Made by a program: the position numbers and the translations under genes
Source: Glycomyces paridis
GTDB taxonomy: Bacteria; Actinomycetota; Actinomycetes; Mycobacteriales; Micromonosporaceae
Direction of reading: 5' to 3'
Length of the DNA stretch: 64,000 bases
Assembly (NCBI RefSeq): GCF_004912155.1
Contig: NZ_STGX01000001.1
Location: 16,889-80,888 of the forward strand
Shown here: piece by piece, positions 1 through 8,673 of the stretch
How positions within the stretch are numbered: position 1 is the stretch's first letter
Layout: each line of letters begins with the position of its first letter
The notes under the pieces: model-generated
Seen by the model: only the letters and a program-made list of their open reading frames with translations
Database searches by the model: none
What the model was told of the DNA's origin: nothing

Positions 1-1
1 G

Positions 2-1033
2 CCCACCGCCCGCCCCCTCACCCACCACCTGCCCGCCGACCTCAAGACCCCCGTCCCCAGGCCCGACGAATACCGCGCCCTCGACCGCGCCTTCGCCGGC
101 CACCGCCTCGTCACCCTCACCGGACTTGACGGCTGCGGCAAGACCACCCTCGCCAAGTCCTGGGCCCGCCGCCGCCTCGCCTTCCACGAAGGCGGCGTCT
201 GGTACTGCCGCGCCGCCGACGACCTCGGCCGCTCGCTCCTGAACGCCCTCGGCCGACCCGCCGAGGCCCTCCGGCCCGCCCTCGACACCGCGATCGACCG
301 CCTCCGCGGCGCCCGCGCCCTCCTCGTCCTCGACGACCTCACCCGCGCCGCCGCACCCGACGTCGAACGCCTCCTCGCCGAATGCCCCGAACTCACCGTC
401 CTCGCCGTCGGCACCCGCCCCCTCGAACTGCCCGGCGAGGCCAAACGGGCCCTCGGCCTCCCGCCCGCCGACGTCGGCGCCGCGATCCTCGCCGGGCACT
501 GCGAGGACCGCGGCGCCCCGTGGACCCCCGCCGACTGCCGCCGCCTCGCCGCCGCCGTCGAGGGCTTCATCCCCGCCCTCGCCGCCCTCGCCGAGGTCAC
601 GGCCCTCGCCTCGCCCGCCGCGGCCCTGCGCCGCCTCACCGACGACCCGGTGACCGCGCTCGGCGGCGCGGGCTTCCGCGCCGCCGTCGACGAAGCGGTC
701 GCGGCCATCTCGGGCCCGGCCCGGGCCGTGCTGCTCGAACTCGCCGCCCGCGCCGGCGGCGCGACCGTGGACGAGGTGCTCGAACTGTGCCGCCAGCGCG
801 ACGGCAGCCTGGAGGCGCTCGTGGAGCTCGTCGACGTCGCGCTCGTGGTGATCGAGCGGCCCGCGATGGACCAGGCGCTCTACCGGGTGCCCGCACCGCT
901 GCGGTGGCTCCTCGCGGGCCCGGATGCGCCCGCGGCGACCGAGCGCGAGAGCCCGCACGAGGCGGTGACCGCGAGCTTCGCGGCGCGCCTGGTGCACCCG
1001 GTGACCCTCGGCGCGCTGGGCGCCGCGGCCTGA
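2..1033 (+). CDS. STAND/NB-ARC-like ATPase, 5'-truncated by window edge
   Basis: The reading frame is open from base 2 and stops at 1033; the start lies outside the window. The visible 343 residues begin with a linker, then a P-loop (G-L-D-G-C-G-K-T-T, bases about 125-151), then a Walker B-like strand (A-L-L-V-L-D-D-L) about 60 residues later, then an alpha-helical arginine/alanine-rich region. That order fits the nucleotide-binding module of STAND ATPases such as AfsR/SARP-type regulators or NB-ARC proteins, which use ATP-driven oligomerisation for signalling. Any N-terminal effector or DNA-binding domain is outside the window, and no TPR-like tail remains after the ATPase, so the protein ends soon after the helical domain. 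The family assignment rests on the P-loop and Walker B only. Confidence 0.6.
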   Translation, partial: PTARPLTHHLPADLKTPVPRPDEYRALDRAFAGHRLVTLTGLDGCGKTTLAKSWARRRLAFHEGGVWYCRAADDLGRSLLNALGRPAEALRPALDTAIDRLRGARALLVLDDLTRAAAPDVERLLAECPELTVLAVGTRPLELPGEAKRALGLPPADVGAAILAGHCEDRGAPWTPADCRRLAAAVEGFIPALAALAEVTALASPAAALRRLTDDPVTALGGAGFRAAVDEAVAAISGPARAVLLELAARAGGATVDEVLELCRQRDGSLEALVELVDVALVVIERPAMDQALYRVPAPLRWLLAGPDAPAATERESPHEAVTASFAARLVHPVTLGALGAAA

Positions 1034-1080
1034 AGGGCGGGGAGGGCCGCGGCGACCGCCCCGGCCCTCCCCGCCCTTCA
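1031..1080. terminator. Strong hairpin overlapping the upstream stop codon
   Basis: An 18-bp perfect stem (1031-1048 with 1063-1080) and a 14-nt loop. The left arm starts at the stop codon of the upstream ATPase gene. There is no T-run, which is usual for actinobacterial terminators. Confidence 0.75.
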
Positions 1081-1690
1081 GCGCTGGAAAGGTTCCTGCC
1101 GACACCCCGCACGCTCGACCTCACCGCCGACGGCCCTGCTTGTCAGCGCTGAGGGCGCCAGGTATCTGCCGACACCGGCGTCGGATACCTCGCCGACTGC
1201 GATTTCGACTCCGACCTTGCGCTCTTCGGCGCCGACGGGCGCCGGACACTCGGAGCCTCGTTTGGAGCCCGGCTCCACCTTCGGAGCCGTCGCACCGCGC
1301 GGTTCGCGACGGTGCCTCGCCTGCGGGACCCGTTCGGGCGACACGGGAGCCGAGACGGCCGCTTTCTGTCGTACGCGGGCGGCAGTGTCGACCGTATGGT
1401 CCCCTCTCGGGAGGGTGGGGGTTCGGGATGGCAGGGCGCGGCAACGTTCTCAGGCGGTCGCAGTGGGCCTCGACCGCCGCCGTTACCTTCGTGGCCGCAG
1501 TGCCGGGCTCGCGCGAGGCCCGGGCGCGAGGTCCGGGAGCGAGGCCCGGGGCAAGGTTCTGGCGCGAGGCTCGTGAGTGCGGCTCCTGAGCGAGATCCCG
1601 GCGCGAGGTCCGGGCCGGGCTCGGGTTGCGCCCGCCGTGGGGCACGGGCCGATCCGGGGCGTGGGGCTCGGCGTGTGCGATGCTGGCCGT
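1081..1690. other. Non-coding region upstream of hemL with degenerate direct repeats
   Basis: No convincing gene is visible in about 600 bases. Frames that stay open here are arginine/proline-rich and lack codon bias. Bases 1505-1620 carry several imperfect copies of a GCGCGAGGYCCGGG-like unit. The hemL start at 1691 has no Shine-Dalgarno sequence; GATGCT (1679-1684) lies six bases upstream and could be the -10 of a leaderless promoter. Confidence 0.5.
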
Positions 1691-2998
1691 GTGACAGACA
1701 GGGACGCACCGGCAGCACTGGACCACGCCGCCTCCTCGGCCGCCGTCGCGCGGGCCGCGCGGGTCATCCCCGGGGGCGTGAACTCGCCCGTCCGGGCCTT
1801 CCGCGGCGTCGGCGGCGACCCGGTCTTCATCCGGGAGGCGGCCGGGGCCCGCATGACCGACGTCGACGGGAACACGTACGTCGACCTCGTCGGCTCCTGG
1901 GGCCCGCTCATCCTCGGCCACGCCCACCCCGACGTCGTCGCGGCGCTCGCCGAGGCTGCCGCGCGCGGGACCTCGTACGGCGCCCCCACGCTCGGCGAGG
2001 TCGAGCTCGCCGAGCTCATCGTCGAGCGCACCCCGTGCGAGATGGTCCGCCTCGTCTCCTCGGGCACCGAGGCGACCATGAGCGCGGTGCGCCTCGCCCG
2101 CGCCGCCACCGGCCGCGACAAGATCGTCAAGTTCGCCGGCTGCTACCACGGCCACGCCGACTACTTCCTCGCCGAGGCCGGCTCGGGGGTCGCCACACTC
2201 GGCCACCCCGACTCGCCCGGCGTGCCCGCCGCCGCCGCGGCGGACACGATCGTCGTGCCCTACAACGACATCGCCGCCGTCGAGGCCGCCTTCGCCGCCC
2301 ACCCCGGGCAGATCGCCGCGATCATCACCGAGGCCGTCCCCGGCAACATGGGCGCGGTCGCGCCGCGCGACGGCTTCAACGAGAAGCTCCACGCCGTCGC
2401 GAAGGCCCGCGGCGCCCTCCTCGTCTCCGACGAGGTCATGACCGGCTTCCGCGTCGGCCCTGGCGGCCTCGCGGCCCCCGCCGACCTCTACACGTACGGC
2501 AAGGTCATGGGCGGCGGCCTCCCCGCCGCCGCGTTCGGCGGCCGGGCCGACCTCATGGGCATGATCAGCCCCGCCGGGCCCGTCTACCAGGCCGGGACGC
2601 TCTCGGGCAACCCGCTCGCCGTCGCCGCCGGGCTCGCGACTCTCCGCGCCTGCGACGCCGACGCCTACCGGACCCTCGACGCCACCAGCGCCGAACTCCA
2701 GCGCCTCGCCTCGGCCGCGCTGTCGAAGGCCGGCGTCCCGCACCGCGTCTCGGCCCCCTCGAACCTGTTCTCGGTGTTCTTCACCGACGAGGACGTCACC
2801 GACTTCGAGGGCGCCAAGCGCCAGGACACCGCGGCCTACGGCGCGTTCTTCCACGCCATGCTCGAAGGCGGCGTCTACCTGCCGCCGAGCGCCTTCGAAT
2901 GCTGGTTCACCTCGACCGCGATCGACGAGGAAGCCCTGTCACACATCGAACAGGCGCTGCAACCGGCCGCCGAAGCCGCGGCTATGGTGCGATCATGA
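1691..2998 (+). CDS. hemL: Glutamate-1-semialdehyde 2,1-aminomutase
   Basis: PLP-dependent aminomutase that converts glutamate-1-semialdehyde to 5-aminolevulinate, the first committed tetrapyrrole precursor in C5-pathway bacteria; cytosolic. The 435-residue length matches the family. Visible signatures are the N-terminal [12 protein letters not shown] block, the aminotransferase fold I core with a D-E-V-M-T-G-F-R strand, and the PLP lysine in T-Y-G-K-V-M-G-G-G (about residue 271). GTG at 1691 is chosen because it gives the standard N-terminus and the upstream extension is not coding-like. The stop overlaps the next ATG by four bases (ATGA). Being in one run with the cytochrome c maturation genes ties heme supply to heme attachment. 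Confidence 0.95.
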   Translation: MTDRDAPAALDHAASSAAVARAARVIPGGVNSPVRAFRGVGGDPVFIREAAGARMTDVDGNTYVDLVGSWGPLILGHAHPDVVAALAEAAARGTSYGAPTLGEVELAELIVERTPCEMVRLVSSGTEATMSAVRLARAATGRDKIVKFAGCYHGHADYFLAEAGSGVATLGHPDSPGVPAAAAADTIVVPYNDIAAVEAAFAAHPGQIAAIITEAVPGNMGAVAPRDGFNEKLHAVAKARGALLVSDEVMTGFRVGPGGLAAPADLYTYGKVMGGGLPAAAFGGRADLMGMISPAGPVYQAGTLSGNPLAVAAGLATLRACDADAYRTLDATSAELQRLASAALSKAGVPHRVSAPSNLFSVFFTDEDVTDFEGAKRQDTAAYGAFFHAMLEGGVYLPPSAFECWFTSTAIDEEALSHIEQALQPAAEAAAMVRS

Positions 2999-3648
2999 GC
3001 GGTTCCCAGACCATCGTCCACCTGCTGCGGCACGGCGAAGTCCACAACCCCGAGGGCATCCTCTACGGGCGCATCCCCGGGTTCGGCCTGTCCGCGCTGG
3101 GACGCGAGATGGCCCTGGCCGCCGCCGAGCGACTCGCCGGCCGCGACATCGTGCACGTCGGCGCCTCGCCGCTCCAGCGCGCCCAGGAGACCGCCGAGCC
3201 CGTCGCCGCCTCGCACCGCCTCGACGTCACCACGTACGACGGCCTCATCGAGGCCGGGAACTCCTTCGAGGGCCTGCGCGTCGGCGTCGGCGACGGCGCC
3301 CTGCGCGAACCGAAGTACTGGTGGCGCCTGCGGGACCCCTTCACCCCGTCCTGGGGCGAGGCCTACCTCGACATCGCCCGCCGCATGACCGAGGCCGTCG
3401 ACAAGGCCCGCGTCGCCGCCGAGGGCGGCGAGGCCGTCCTCGTCTCCCACCAGCTGCCGATCTGGACCGCCCGCCGCTTCGCCGAGCGCAAGCGCCTGTG
3501 GCACGACCCGCGCAGACGCGAATGCGGCCTCGCCTCGCTCACGAGCTTCCACTACGAGAACGAGACGCTCACCCGCATCGAGTACTCCGAACCCGCCGCG
3601 CACCTGGTCCTCAAGTCCGAGTCCGCTCGGAAGGCCAAGGGCGCCTGA
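2995..3648 (+). CDS. Histidine phosphatase (phosphoglycerate mutase-like) family protein
   Basis: A 217-residue histidine phosphatase superfamily member with the L-L-R-H-G-E motif at residues 10-15 (His13 is the predicted phospho-acceptor) and a second histidine in V-L-V-S-H-Q-L. The substrate is not evident; the sequence differs from true glycolytic mutases and is more like broad-specificity phosphatases. It overlaps hemL by four bases and is followed two bases later by the thioredoxin-like gene, so it is part of the hemL-ccs operon. The same gene order recurs in actinobacteria (established knowledge), but its role in cytochrome c or heme metabolism is unclear. Confidence 0.85.
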   Translation: MSGSQTIVHLLRHGEVHNPEGILYGRIPGFGLSALGREMALAAAERLAGRDIVHVGASPLQRAQETAEPVAASHRLDVTTYDGLIEAGNSFEGLRVGVGDGALREPKYWWRLRDPFTPSWGEAYLDIARRMTEAVDKARVAAEGGEAVLVSHQLPIWTARRFAERKRLWHDPRRRECGLASLTSFHYENETLTRIEYSEPAAHLVLKSESARKAKGA

Positions 3649-3650
3649 CG

Positions 3651-4241
3651 GTGGGCCTGCGGCGGAGGAGGATGCTGGCCGCGGTGCCGCTGCTGGCCGT
3701 CGCGGCCTGCACGGAAGCCGACCCGAACGCCAACCGCGTCAACGAGATCAACCGCGACCGCTACGTCTCCGGCGACGGCCGCAACTACCGCTGGGACGAC
3801 CCCGAGGAACGTTTCGACGCGCCCCGCCTCACCGGCGAGGACCTCCAGGGCAATGCGATCGACACCGACGACTGGGCCGGTTCGGTCATCGTCGTCAACT
3901 TCTGGGGCTCGTGGTGCGCCCCGTGCGTCGAGGAGGCCCCCTACCTCGTCGAGGCCGCCGCCGAGTTCGCCGACCAGGACGTGCGGTTCCTCGGCGTCAA
4001 CATCCGGGACTCCCCGGACGCGGGCAAGGCCTTCGAGACCCGCTGGGGCGTCGAGTACCCGTCGCTCAACGACGAGGCCGGGCGCATCGCCGACGCGTTC
4101 ATCGACTACGGCGTCTCCCCGAACAACATCCCCGCCACCATCATCATCGACGCCGAGCACCGGGTCTTCTCCATCTGGCGCAGCCAGTTCGACGACGCCC
4201 GCACCCTCATCGCCGACGTCAACGAGGCACTGGAGACCTGA
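3651..4241 (+). CDS. resA: ResA-like membrane-anchored thioredoxin lipoprotein
   Basis: A 196-residue TlpA/ResA-type thioredoxin that should reduce the apocytochrome c CXXCH disulfide outside the membrane before heme attachment. A short signal peptide with arginines ends in a lipobox (L-L-A-V-A-A-C, Cys20), so the protein is probably a lipoprotein. The thioredoxin active site W-C-A-P-C lies at about residues 88-92, followed by the conserved cis-proline region N-N-I-P-A-T. GTG at 3651 is taken as the start; an in-frame ATG at 3672 would leave a shorter signal peptide. Electrons would come from CcdA, encoded two genes downstream. The stop overlaps the next start by one base. Confidence 0.9.
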   Translation: MGLRRRRMLAAVPLLAVAACTEADPNANRVNEINRDRYVSGDGRNYRWDDPEERFDAPRLTGEDLQGNAIDTDDWAGSVIVVNFWGSWCAPCVEEAPYLVEAAAEFADQDVRFLGVNIRDSPDAGKAFETRWGVEYPSLNDEAGRIADAFIDYGVSPNNIPATIIIDAEHRVFSIWRSQFDDARTLIADVNEALET

Positions 4242-4387
4242 TGCCGAACCTGCCGAAGTCCGCGATCCGCAAGGCCGCCAAGGGCGCCGTCATGGCAGGC
4301 ACGCTCGCCGTCAGCGTCGTCGCCGTCGGCGCCCTCGTCAAACGCCGCCTCGCCACCGAGCCCCCGCCGCGCGAGGAGGGCGAGTGA
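4241..4387 (+). CDS. Small single-span membrane protein in ccs operon
   Basis: A 48-residue ORF whose ATG overlaps the stop of the thioredoxin gene by one base and whose stop overlaps the ccdA GTG by four bases, so it is almost certainly translated. It has a lysine-rich N-terminus, one hydrophobic segment of about 18 residues (A-V-M-A-G-T-L-A-V-S-V-V-A-V-G-A-L-V), then a short R/K then acidic tail. No family is recognised. Position suggests a small accessory or assembly subunit of the ResA/CcdA thiol pathway, but this is inference. Confidence 0.7.
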   Translation: MPNLPKSAIRKAAKGAVMAGTLAVSVVAVGALVKRRLATEPPPREEGE

Positions 4388-5181
4388 CCGCCGCCGAGAC
4401 CGCCGCCTCGGGCCCCCTCCTCCTCGCCTTCGGCATCGCCGCCCTCGCCGGGCTCGTCTCCTTCGCCTCCCCGTGCACGCTGCCGCTCATGCCCGGCTAC
4501 GTGTCCTATGTGACCGGACTCAGCGGCGCCGAACTCGACGGGGTCTCCAAAAGCGGGGTTTCCAGCGGCAGCGCCTCCGGTGCCACCCTCCTCCAGACCC
4601 GCCGCCGCACCGGACGCATCCTCCTCGGCGCCCTGCTCTTCGTCGCCGGGTTCACCGCCGTCTACACCACCGTCGTCTTCGCGCTCCAGAGCGCCGGACG
4701 CGCCCTCCTCCAGAACTCCTCGACCCTGGAGACCGTCGCCGGGATCGTCATGATCGCCATGGGCCTCATGTTCATCGGCCTCATCCCCACCCGCGGCGGC
4801 TTCGCCCCCCGCTGGAGGCCCGCCGTCGGCCTCGCCGGGGCGCCCCTGTTCGGCGCGGTCTTCGCCCTCTCCTGGATCCCCTGCACCTCACCGGTCCTCG
4901 CCGCCATCACCAGCCTCGCCGTCGTCCAGGACGGCACCGCCCGCGGCATCGGCCTCATGATCGCCTACTGCTTCGGCCTCGGCGCGCCCTTCGTGCTCTT
5001 CGCCGTCGGCATGCACCGCCTCGCCGGCGCCCTCGACTTCCTCAAACGCCACGGCCGCGCCATCGCGATCGCCGGCGGCGTCATGCTCGTCCTCGTCGGC
5101 CTCATGCTCGTCACCGGCGCCTGGACCGAGTTCACGAACTGGCTGCGCGCCACCGTCGGCGCCGGGGTGAGCGTCCTGTGA
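4384..5181 (+). CDS. ccdA: Cytochrome c biogenesis protein CcdA (transmembrane thiol electron carrier)
   Basis: A 265-residue polytopic membrane protein of the CcdA/DsbD-beta family that carries electrons from cytosolic thioredoxin to extracellular ResA. The two signature cysteines sit in paired motifs F-A-S-P-C-T-L-P (Cys31) and W-I-P-C-T-S-P (about Cys167), each in a proline-rich membrane segment, with about six hydrophobic segments overall. A loop after the first segment (about residues 50-75) is serine/glycine-rich and longer than in minimal CcdA proteins. GTG start at 4384 overlaps the small upstream ORF; the stop overlaps resB by four bases. Confidence 0.93.
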   Translation: MTAAETAASGPLLLAFGIAALAGLVSFASPCTLPLMPGYVSYVTGLSGAELDGVSKSGVSSGSASGATLLQTRRRTGRILLGALLFVAGFTAVYTTVVFALQSAGRALLQNSSTLETVAGIVMIAMGLMFIGLIPTRGGFAPRWRPAVGLAGAPLFGAVFALSWIPCTSPVLAAITSLAVVQDGTARGIGLMIAYCFGLGAPFVLFAVGMHRLAGALDFLKRHGRAIAIAGGVMLVLVGLMLVTGAWTEFTNWLRATVGAGVSVL

Positions 5182-6770
5182 CCGCCACCCTCGCCCCGCC
5201 GCCCCGCAGGAAGGCCGGACCCGCCAAGCGCCTGCGCTCCTTCGCGCGCCGCTGGTGGCACCAGCTCACCTCCATGCGCACCGCCCTGCTCCTGCTCCTC
5301 GCGCTCGCGCTCGCCGCCATCCCCGGTTCGACGTTCCCGCAGCGCGCCATCTCCTCGGTGGACGTCGCCGACTACTACACCGCGCACCCCGACCTCGCCC
5401 CCTGGCTCGACCGGCTGTGGGCCTTCGACGTCTACACCTCGCCGTGGTTCTCCGCGATCTACCTGCTGCTCATGATCAGCCTCGTCGGCTGCATCATCCC
5501 GCGCCTGGGCGTCCACTGGCGGGCCCTGCGCGCCCCCGTGCCCGACGCCCCCCGCCGCATGTCGATCCTGCCCTACCACCGGGTCGTCGAAGGCGACCTC
5601 AACCAGAGCCGCGCCCGCGCCGTCTTCAAGCAGCGCCGCTGGCGCACCGCCGTGCGCGAGGCCGAGGACGGCACCGTCACCATCGCCGCCGAGAAGGGCC
5701 ACCTGCGCGAGACCGGGAACCTGCTGTTCCACACCAGCATCATCTTCATGCTCGTCGGCATCGCCGTCGGCAGCCTCGGCACCTGGTACGGCAACCGCAT
5801 CCTCTCCGAAGGCAAGTCCTACTGCAACAACCTCCAGCAGTACGACGAGTACGGCCTCGGCTCATGGGTCGAGGAGACCGACCTCCCGCGCTTCTGCCTC
5901 ACCCTCAACGCCTTCGACGCCGAGTTCACCGACGGCGGCCCCACCGCCTACGACGCCGACGTCTCCTACGAGACCCCGAGCGGCGACGGCGACTACGACC
6001 TCGAGGTCAACCACCCCCTCAACCTCGAAGGCACCAACGTCTTCCTCATCGGCCACGGCTACACCGCCGTCGTCACCTACACCGACCGCTACGGCCAGAC
6101 CCAGACGCTCCACCAGGAGTTCCTGGCGATGGACGCGGCCCTGAACTCCGAGGGCGCCTTCAAGTTCCCCGACGTCAACGTCGACCCCGCCACCGGCGTC
6201 GTCGACCCGGACGCCGAAGTCGGCTTCGACGCGATCCTCGTCCCCACCTTCGACGACGCCACCGAGATGCTCCTGGGCTCCGAACCCGAACCGAACAACC
6301 CGGTCCTGGCCCTCACCGCCTACACCGGCGACCTCGGCCTCGGCGACGGGCTGCCCGAATCCGTGTACGCCGTCAACCCCGACCAGATCGCCTCCGGCGG
6401 CCTCGAACAGGTCAACGACCAGGTCGAGGTCATCGGCGTCGGCGACTCGATGACCCTGCCCGACGGCTCCAGCCTCACCTTCGACGGCGTCGAGCAGTAC
6501 GCCGTCCTCCAGGTCCGCCACGACCCCGGCGGGCCCATCGTCCTCATCGGCGCGCTCCTCCTCCTCGGCGGGCTCCTCCCCGCGCTCGCCGTGCGCCGCA
6601 GGCGCTACTGGATCCGCTGGAACCCCGACGGGACCGTCGAGACCGCCGGTCTCAACCGCAACGACTACGACGGCCTCGACGAGGAGTGCGACGAACTCAC
6701 CGCGCTCATCGCCGGCAACGAGCCGCCGCGAACCGACAACGACACCCACGACGACGGGGACCGGGCATGA
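5178..6770 (+). CDS. resB: Cytochrome c biogenesis protein ResB
   Basis: A 530-residue ResB (Ccs1) protein, which with CcsB forms the system II heme exporter and cytochrome c synthase. Three hydrophobic segments lie near the N-terminus (about residues 33-50, 90-108 and 190-210), followed by a large extracellular domain and one C-terminal membrane span (I-V-L-I-G-A-L-L-L-L-G-G) before a short cytosolic tail. Early motifs such as S-M-R-T-A-L and L-R-E-T-G-N-L-L-F-H-T match the family. GTG 5178 overlaps ccdA; the stop overlaps a 21-codon ORF that leads into ccsB. Confidence 0.93.
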   Translation: MTATLAPPPRRKAGPAKRLRSFARRWWHQLTSMRTALLLLLALALAAIPGSTFPQRAISSVDVADYYTAHPDLAPWLDRLWAFDVYTSPWFSAIYLLLMISLVGCIIPRLGVHWRALRAPVPDAPRRMSILPYHRVVEGDLNQSRARAVFKQRRWRTAVREAEDGTVTIAAEKGHLRETGNLLFHTSIIFMLVGIAVGSLGTWYGNRILSEGKSYCNNLQQYDEYGLGSWVEETDLPRFCLTLNAFDAEFTDGGPTAYDADVSYETPSGDGDYDLEVNHPLNLEGTNVFLIGHGYTAVVTYTDRYGQTQTLHQEFLAMDAALNSEGAFKFPDVNVDPATGVVDPDAEVGFDAILVPTFDDATEMLLGSEPEPNNPVLALTAYTGDLGLGDGLPESVYAVNPDQIASGGLEQVNDQVEVIGVGDSMTLPDGSSLTFDGVEQYAVLQVRHDPGGPIVLIGALLLLGGLLPALAVRRRRYWIRWNPDGTVETAGLNRNDYDGLDEECDELTALIAGNEPPRTDNDTHDDGDRA

Positions 6771-6832
6771 CCGACGCATCAGCCGCGCCCGCCTCCGCCG
6801 CCGTCCGCGCCACGAACTGGAGCCAGCCATGA
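6767..6832 (+). CDS. 21-residue ORF bridging resB and ccsB
   Basis: An ATG at 6767 overlaps the resB stop (ATGA) and its TGA at 6830-6832 overlaps the ccsB ATG (again ATGA). The peptide is alanine-rich and has no recognisable domain. The double overlap would let ribosomes pass from resB to ccsB by termination-reinitiation across a gap of about 60 bases that otherwise has no Shine-Dalgarno sequence. It may be only a coupling peptide. Confidence 0.4.
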   Translation: MTDASAAPASAAVRATNWSQP

Positions 6833-7830
6833 CCGGTGCCCAAGCGGCGAACGCGCTGTTCGTCGCCACCATCCTCGCCTACGCCGCGGCGATGTTCGCC
6901 TACGCCGTGGAGTACGCCTTCGACAAGCGGGCCCCCAAGCGCGCCAAGGCACTCGTGGCCGCAGGGGGAGGCGCCGAAGACGCTGTCGAGAGCGCCGCCT
7001 CAGGGGGAGGCGCCGAAGACGCTGTCGAGAGCGCCGCCTCTGAGGCCCCGATCAGCCCCGCCGCCGCCCGCGGCGCCGGGCGCCTCGGGCTCGTGCTCAC
7101 CTACCTCGGCACGGCCGCCCTGGCCGTCAGCATCGTCACCCGCGTGGTCTACACCGGACGGTGGCCGTGGGGCAACATGTTCGAGTACACCGTCGGCGTC
7201 GCCCTCGCGGGCATGGTCACCTGGCTGATCCTCGTCGCCAACCGCACCGTGCCCCGCCGCCTCGGCCTCTTCGCGGCCTTCGCCGTGACGATGGTCCTCG
7301 GCACCTCCGTGCGCGTCTACACCGAGGCCGGACCGCTGGTCCCGGCCCTGGACTCGTACTGGATCATCATCCACGTCACGGCCGCGATCATGGCCTCGGG
7401 CATCCTCCTCATCGGCTGCGTCTTCGCGATCCTCCACCTCGTCAAACGCCGCTTCGACCGCCAGGTCTCCGACGGCGCCGCGATCCGCTTCCCGCTCAAC
7501 GTCGCCGAGCGCCTCCCCGACGCCACGGTGCTCGAGCGCCTCACCTTCAAGATCCACGTGTTCGCGTTCCCGCTGCTGACCTTCGGCATCTTCGCCGGCT
7601 CGGTCTGGGCCCACTTCGCGTGGGGCCGCTACTGGGCCTGGGATCCCAAGGAGGTCTGGGCCTTCATCGCCTGGGTCGTCTACGCCGCCTACCTCCACGC
7701 GCGCGTCTCCGGCAAGGGCGCCAAGGCGAACGCCCCGTGGATCGCGATCCTCGGCTACGCCGTCATGCTCTTCAACCTCACCGCCGTGAACCTCGTCTTC
7801 TCGGGCCTGCACTCCTACTCCGGGGTCTGA
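6829..7830 (+). CDS. ccsB: Cytochrome c synthase subunit CcsB (CcsA/ResC family)
   Basis: A 333-residue membrane protein with about eight hydrophobic segments, the partner of ResB in system II cytochrome c assembly. The heme-handling WWD-type motif is clear (W-G-R-Y-W-A-W-D-P-K-E, from about residue 265), and flanking histidines (I-I-I-H-V-T, K-I-H-V-F) are candidate heme ligands. The cytoplasmic loop after the first span holds a perfect 13-residue tandem duplication (about residues 45-70), encoded by an exact 39-bp repeat. ATG at 6829 overlaps the stop of the tiny upstream ORF. It ends the core operon; a lipoprotein gene follows after four bases. Confidence 0.93.
   Translation: MTGAQAANALFVATILAYAAAMFAYAVEYAFDKRAPKRAKALVAAGGGAEDAVESAASGGGAEDAVESAASEAPISPAAARGAGRLGLVLTYLGTAALAVSIVTRVVYTGRWPWGNMFEYTVGVALAGMVTWLILVANRTVPRRLGLFAAFAVTMVLGTSVRVYTEAGPLVPALDSYWIIIHVTAAIMASGILLIGCVFAILHLVKRRFDRQVSDGAAIRFPLNVAERLPDATVLERLTFKIHVFAFPLLTFGIFAGSVWAHFAWGRYWAWDPKEVWAFIAWVVYAAYLHARVSGKGAKANAPWIAILGYAVMLFNLTAVNLVFSGLHSYSGV
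6962..7039 (+). repeat. Exact 39-bp tandem duplication inside ccsB
   Basis: Bases 6962-7000 are repeated exactly at 7001-7039, each encoding the 13-residue unit G-G-G-A-E-D-A-V-E-S-A-A-S. The repeat keeps frame and lies in a soluble loop. Perfect identity suggests a recent event. Confidence 0.95.
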
Positions 7831-7834
7831 CGCG

Positions 7835-8392
7835 GTGCGCGCCCGGCCGATCCGCGCGGTCGCACCGGGCCGCGCCGTCCTCCTGCGCATCGGCCTCCCC
7901 CTCGCCTGCCTCGCCCTCGCGGGCTGCTCCGCCGCGTCCTCGCTGGTGTGCGCCGACGCGAGGGCCGAGCGCGGCGAGGCCGGCGCGAGCGTGGCGGTCG
8001 AGGACGTCGAGGGGCCGACCGGCGCGACCGCGACCGTCACCGACTGGCGGATCGAACCGCACCCGCAGACGCCCGACGAGGGCGACCTGCTCCACTTCGA
8101 GTACGAGGTCACCGGGTTCGAGGGCACGCGCCTCCACCTCGACGTGTGCGCCGTCGACGCCGACCGCACGGCGCTCGTCTGCGTCACCGTCATGACCGAG
8201 ACCGCCTGGGAGCAGACCGAAGGCGTCTACACCGGCGACGAGTGGCTGTTCCCCGAGGACCTCGGCCGGGTCGCCGACGTCCTCATCGTCCCCAACGACG
8301 TCACCGACGATCGGGCCATGTGCGACCAGGACGCGAAGGACGGCGGCGGCACCCATCCCCCCGAGGGCCCCGTCCCCGGCGAACGCCTCTAA
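7835..8392 (+). CDS. Secreted lipoprotein of unknown function
   Basis: A 185-residue protein with a signal peptide ending in a lipobox (L-A-L-A-G-C, about Cys31) after an arginine-containing n-region. The mature part has several further cysteines (S-L-V-C, D-V-C, L-V-C, A-M-C), so disulfides are likely outside the cell, and alternating polar/hydrophobic strands suggest a beta-rich fold. No known domain is recognised. It starts four bases after ccsB, so it is probably cotranscribed and could be a substrate or helper of the thiol pathway, but nothing in the sequence shows this directly. Confidence 0.75.
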   Translation: MRARPIRAVAPGRAVLLRIGLPLACLALAGCSAASSLVCADARAERGEAGASVAVEDVEGPTGATATVTDWRIEPHPQTPDEGDLLHFEYEVTGFEGTRLHLDVCAVDADRTALVCVTVMTETAWEQTEGVYTGDEWLFPEDLGRVADVLIVPNDVTDDRAMCDQDAKDGGGTHPPEGPVPGERL

Positions 8393-8610
8393 CGGGCGCC
8401 CGGAACCGATCCGGCGCCCCCGCAACGCCTCCCCGCCCTTCCCGGCGCACCTCGCGACCGGACCGTCGCGTTCCGTGCAACGTTCGCGGACCCCTTGCGG
8501 CCCTTCGGCACCGAGAGGGACCGTTGTGCCGTGTTCCGGCTGCTCAGGCCTCCGGCAACCGCTGGCACGGGGCTGCGTTGCGTTACGGGCCATATATATA
8601 AGGCATAGAA

Positions 8611-8650
8611 CGGGGACGGCCCCCGCCCGAATGGGCGGGGGCCGTCCCCG
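8611..8650. terminator. Bidirectional terminator hairpin
   Basis: A perfect 18-bp stem (8611-8628 with 8633-8650) and a GAAT loop, placed between the convergent lipoprotein gene and the MHYT gene. An AT-rich stretch (CATATATATAA, about 8591-8601) lies just upstream. Confidence 0.85.
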
Positions 8651-8673
8651 CTGCCTGCGGGTGCGGGAGTCGT

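Noticed and set aside
8587-8605. TATATATA stretch as a promoter
   Set aside because: It lies inside the gap between convergent genes next to a terminator, with no -35 partner and no downstream gene start.
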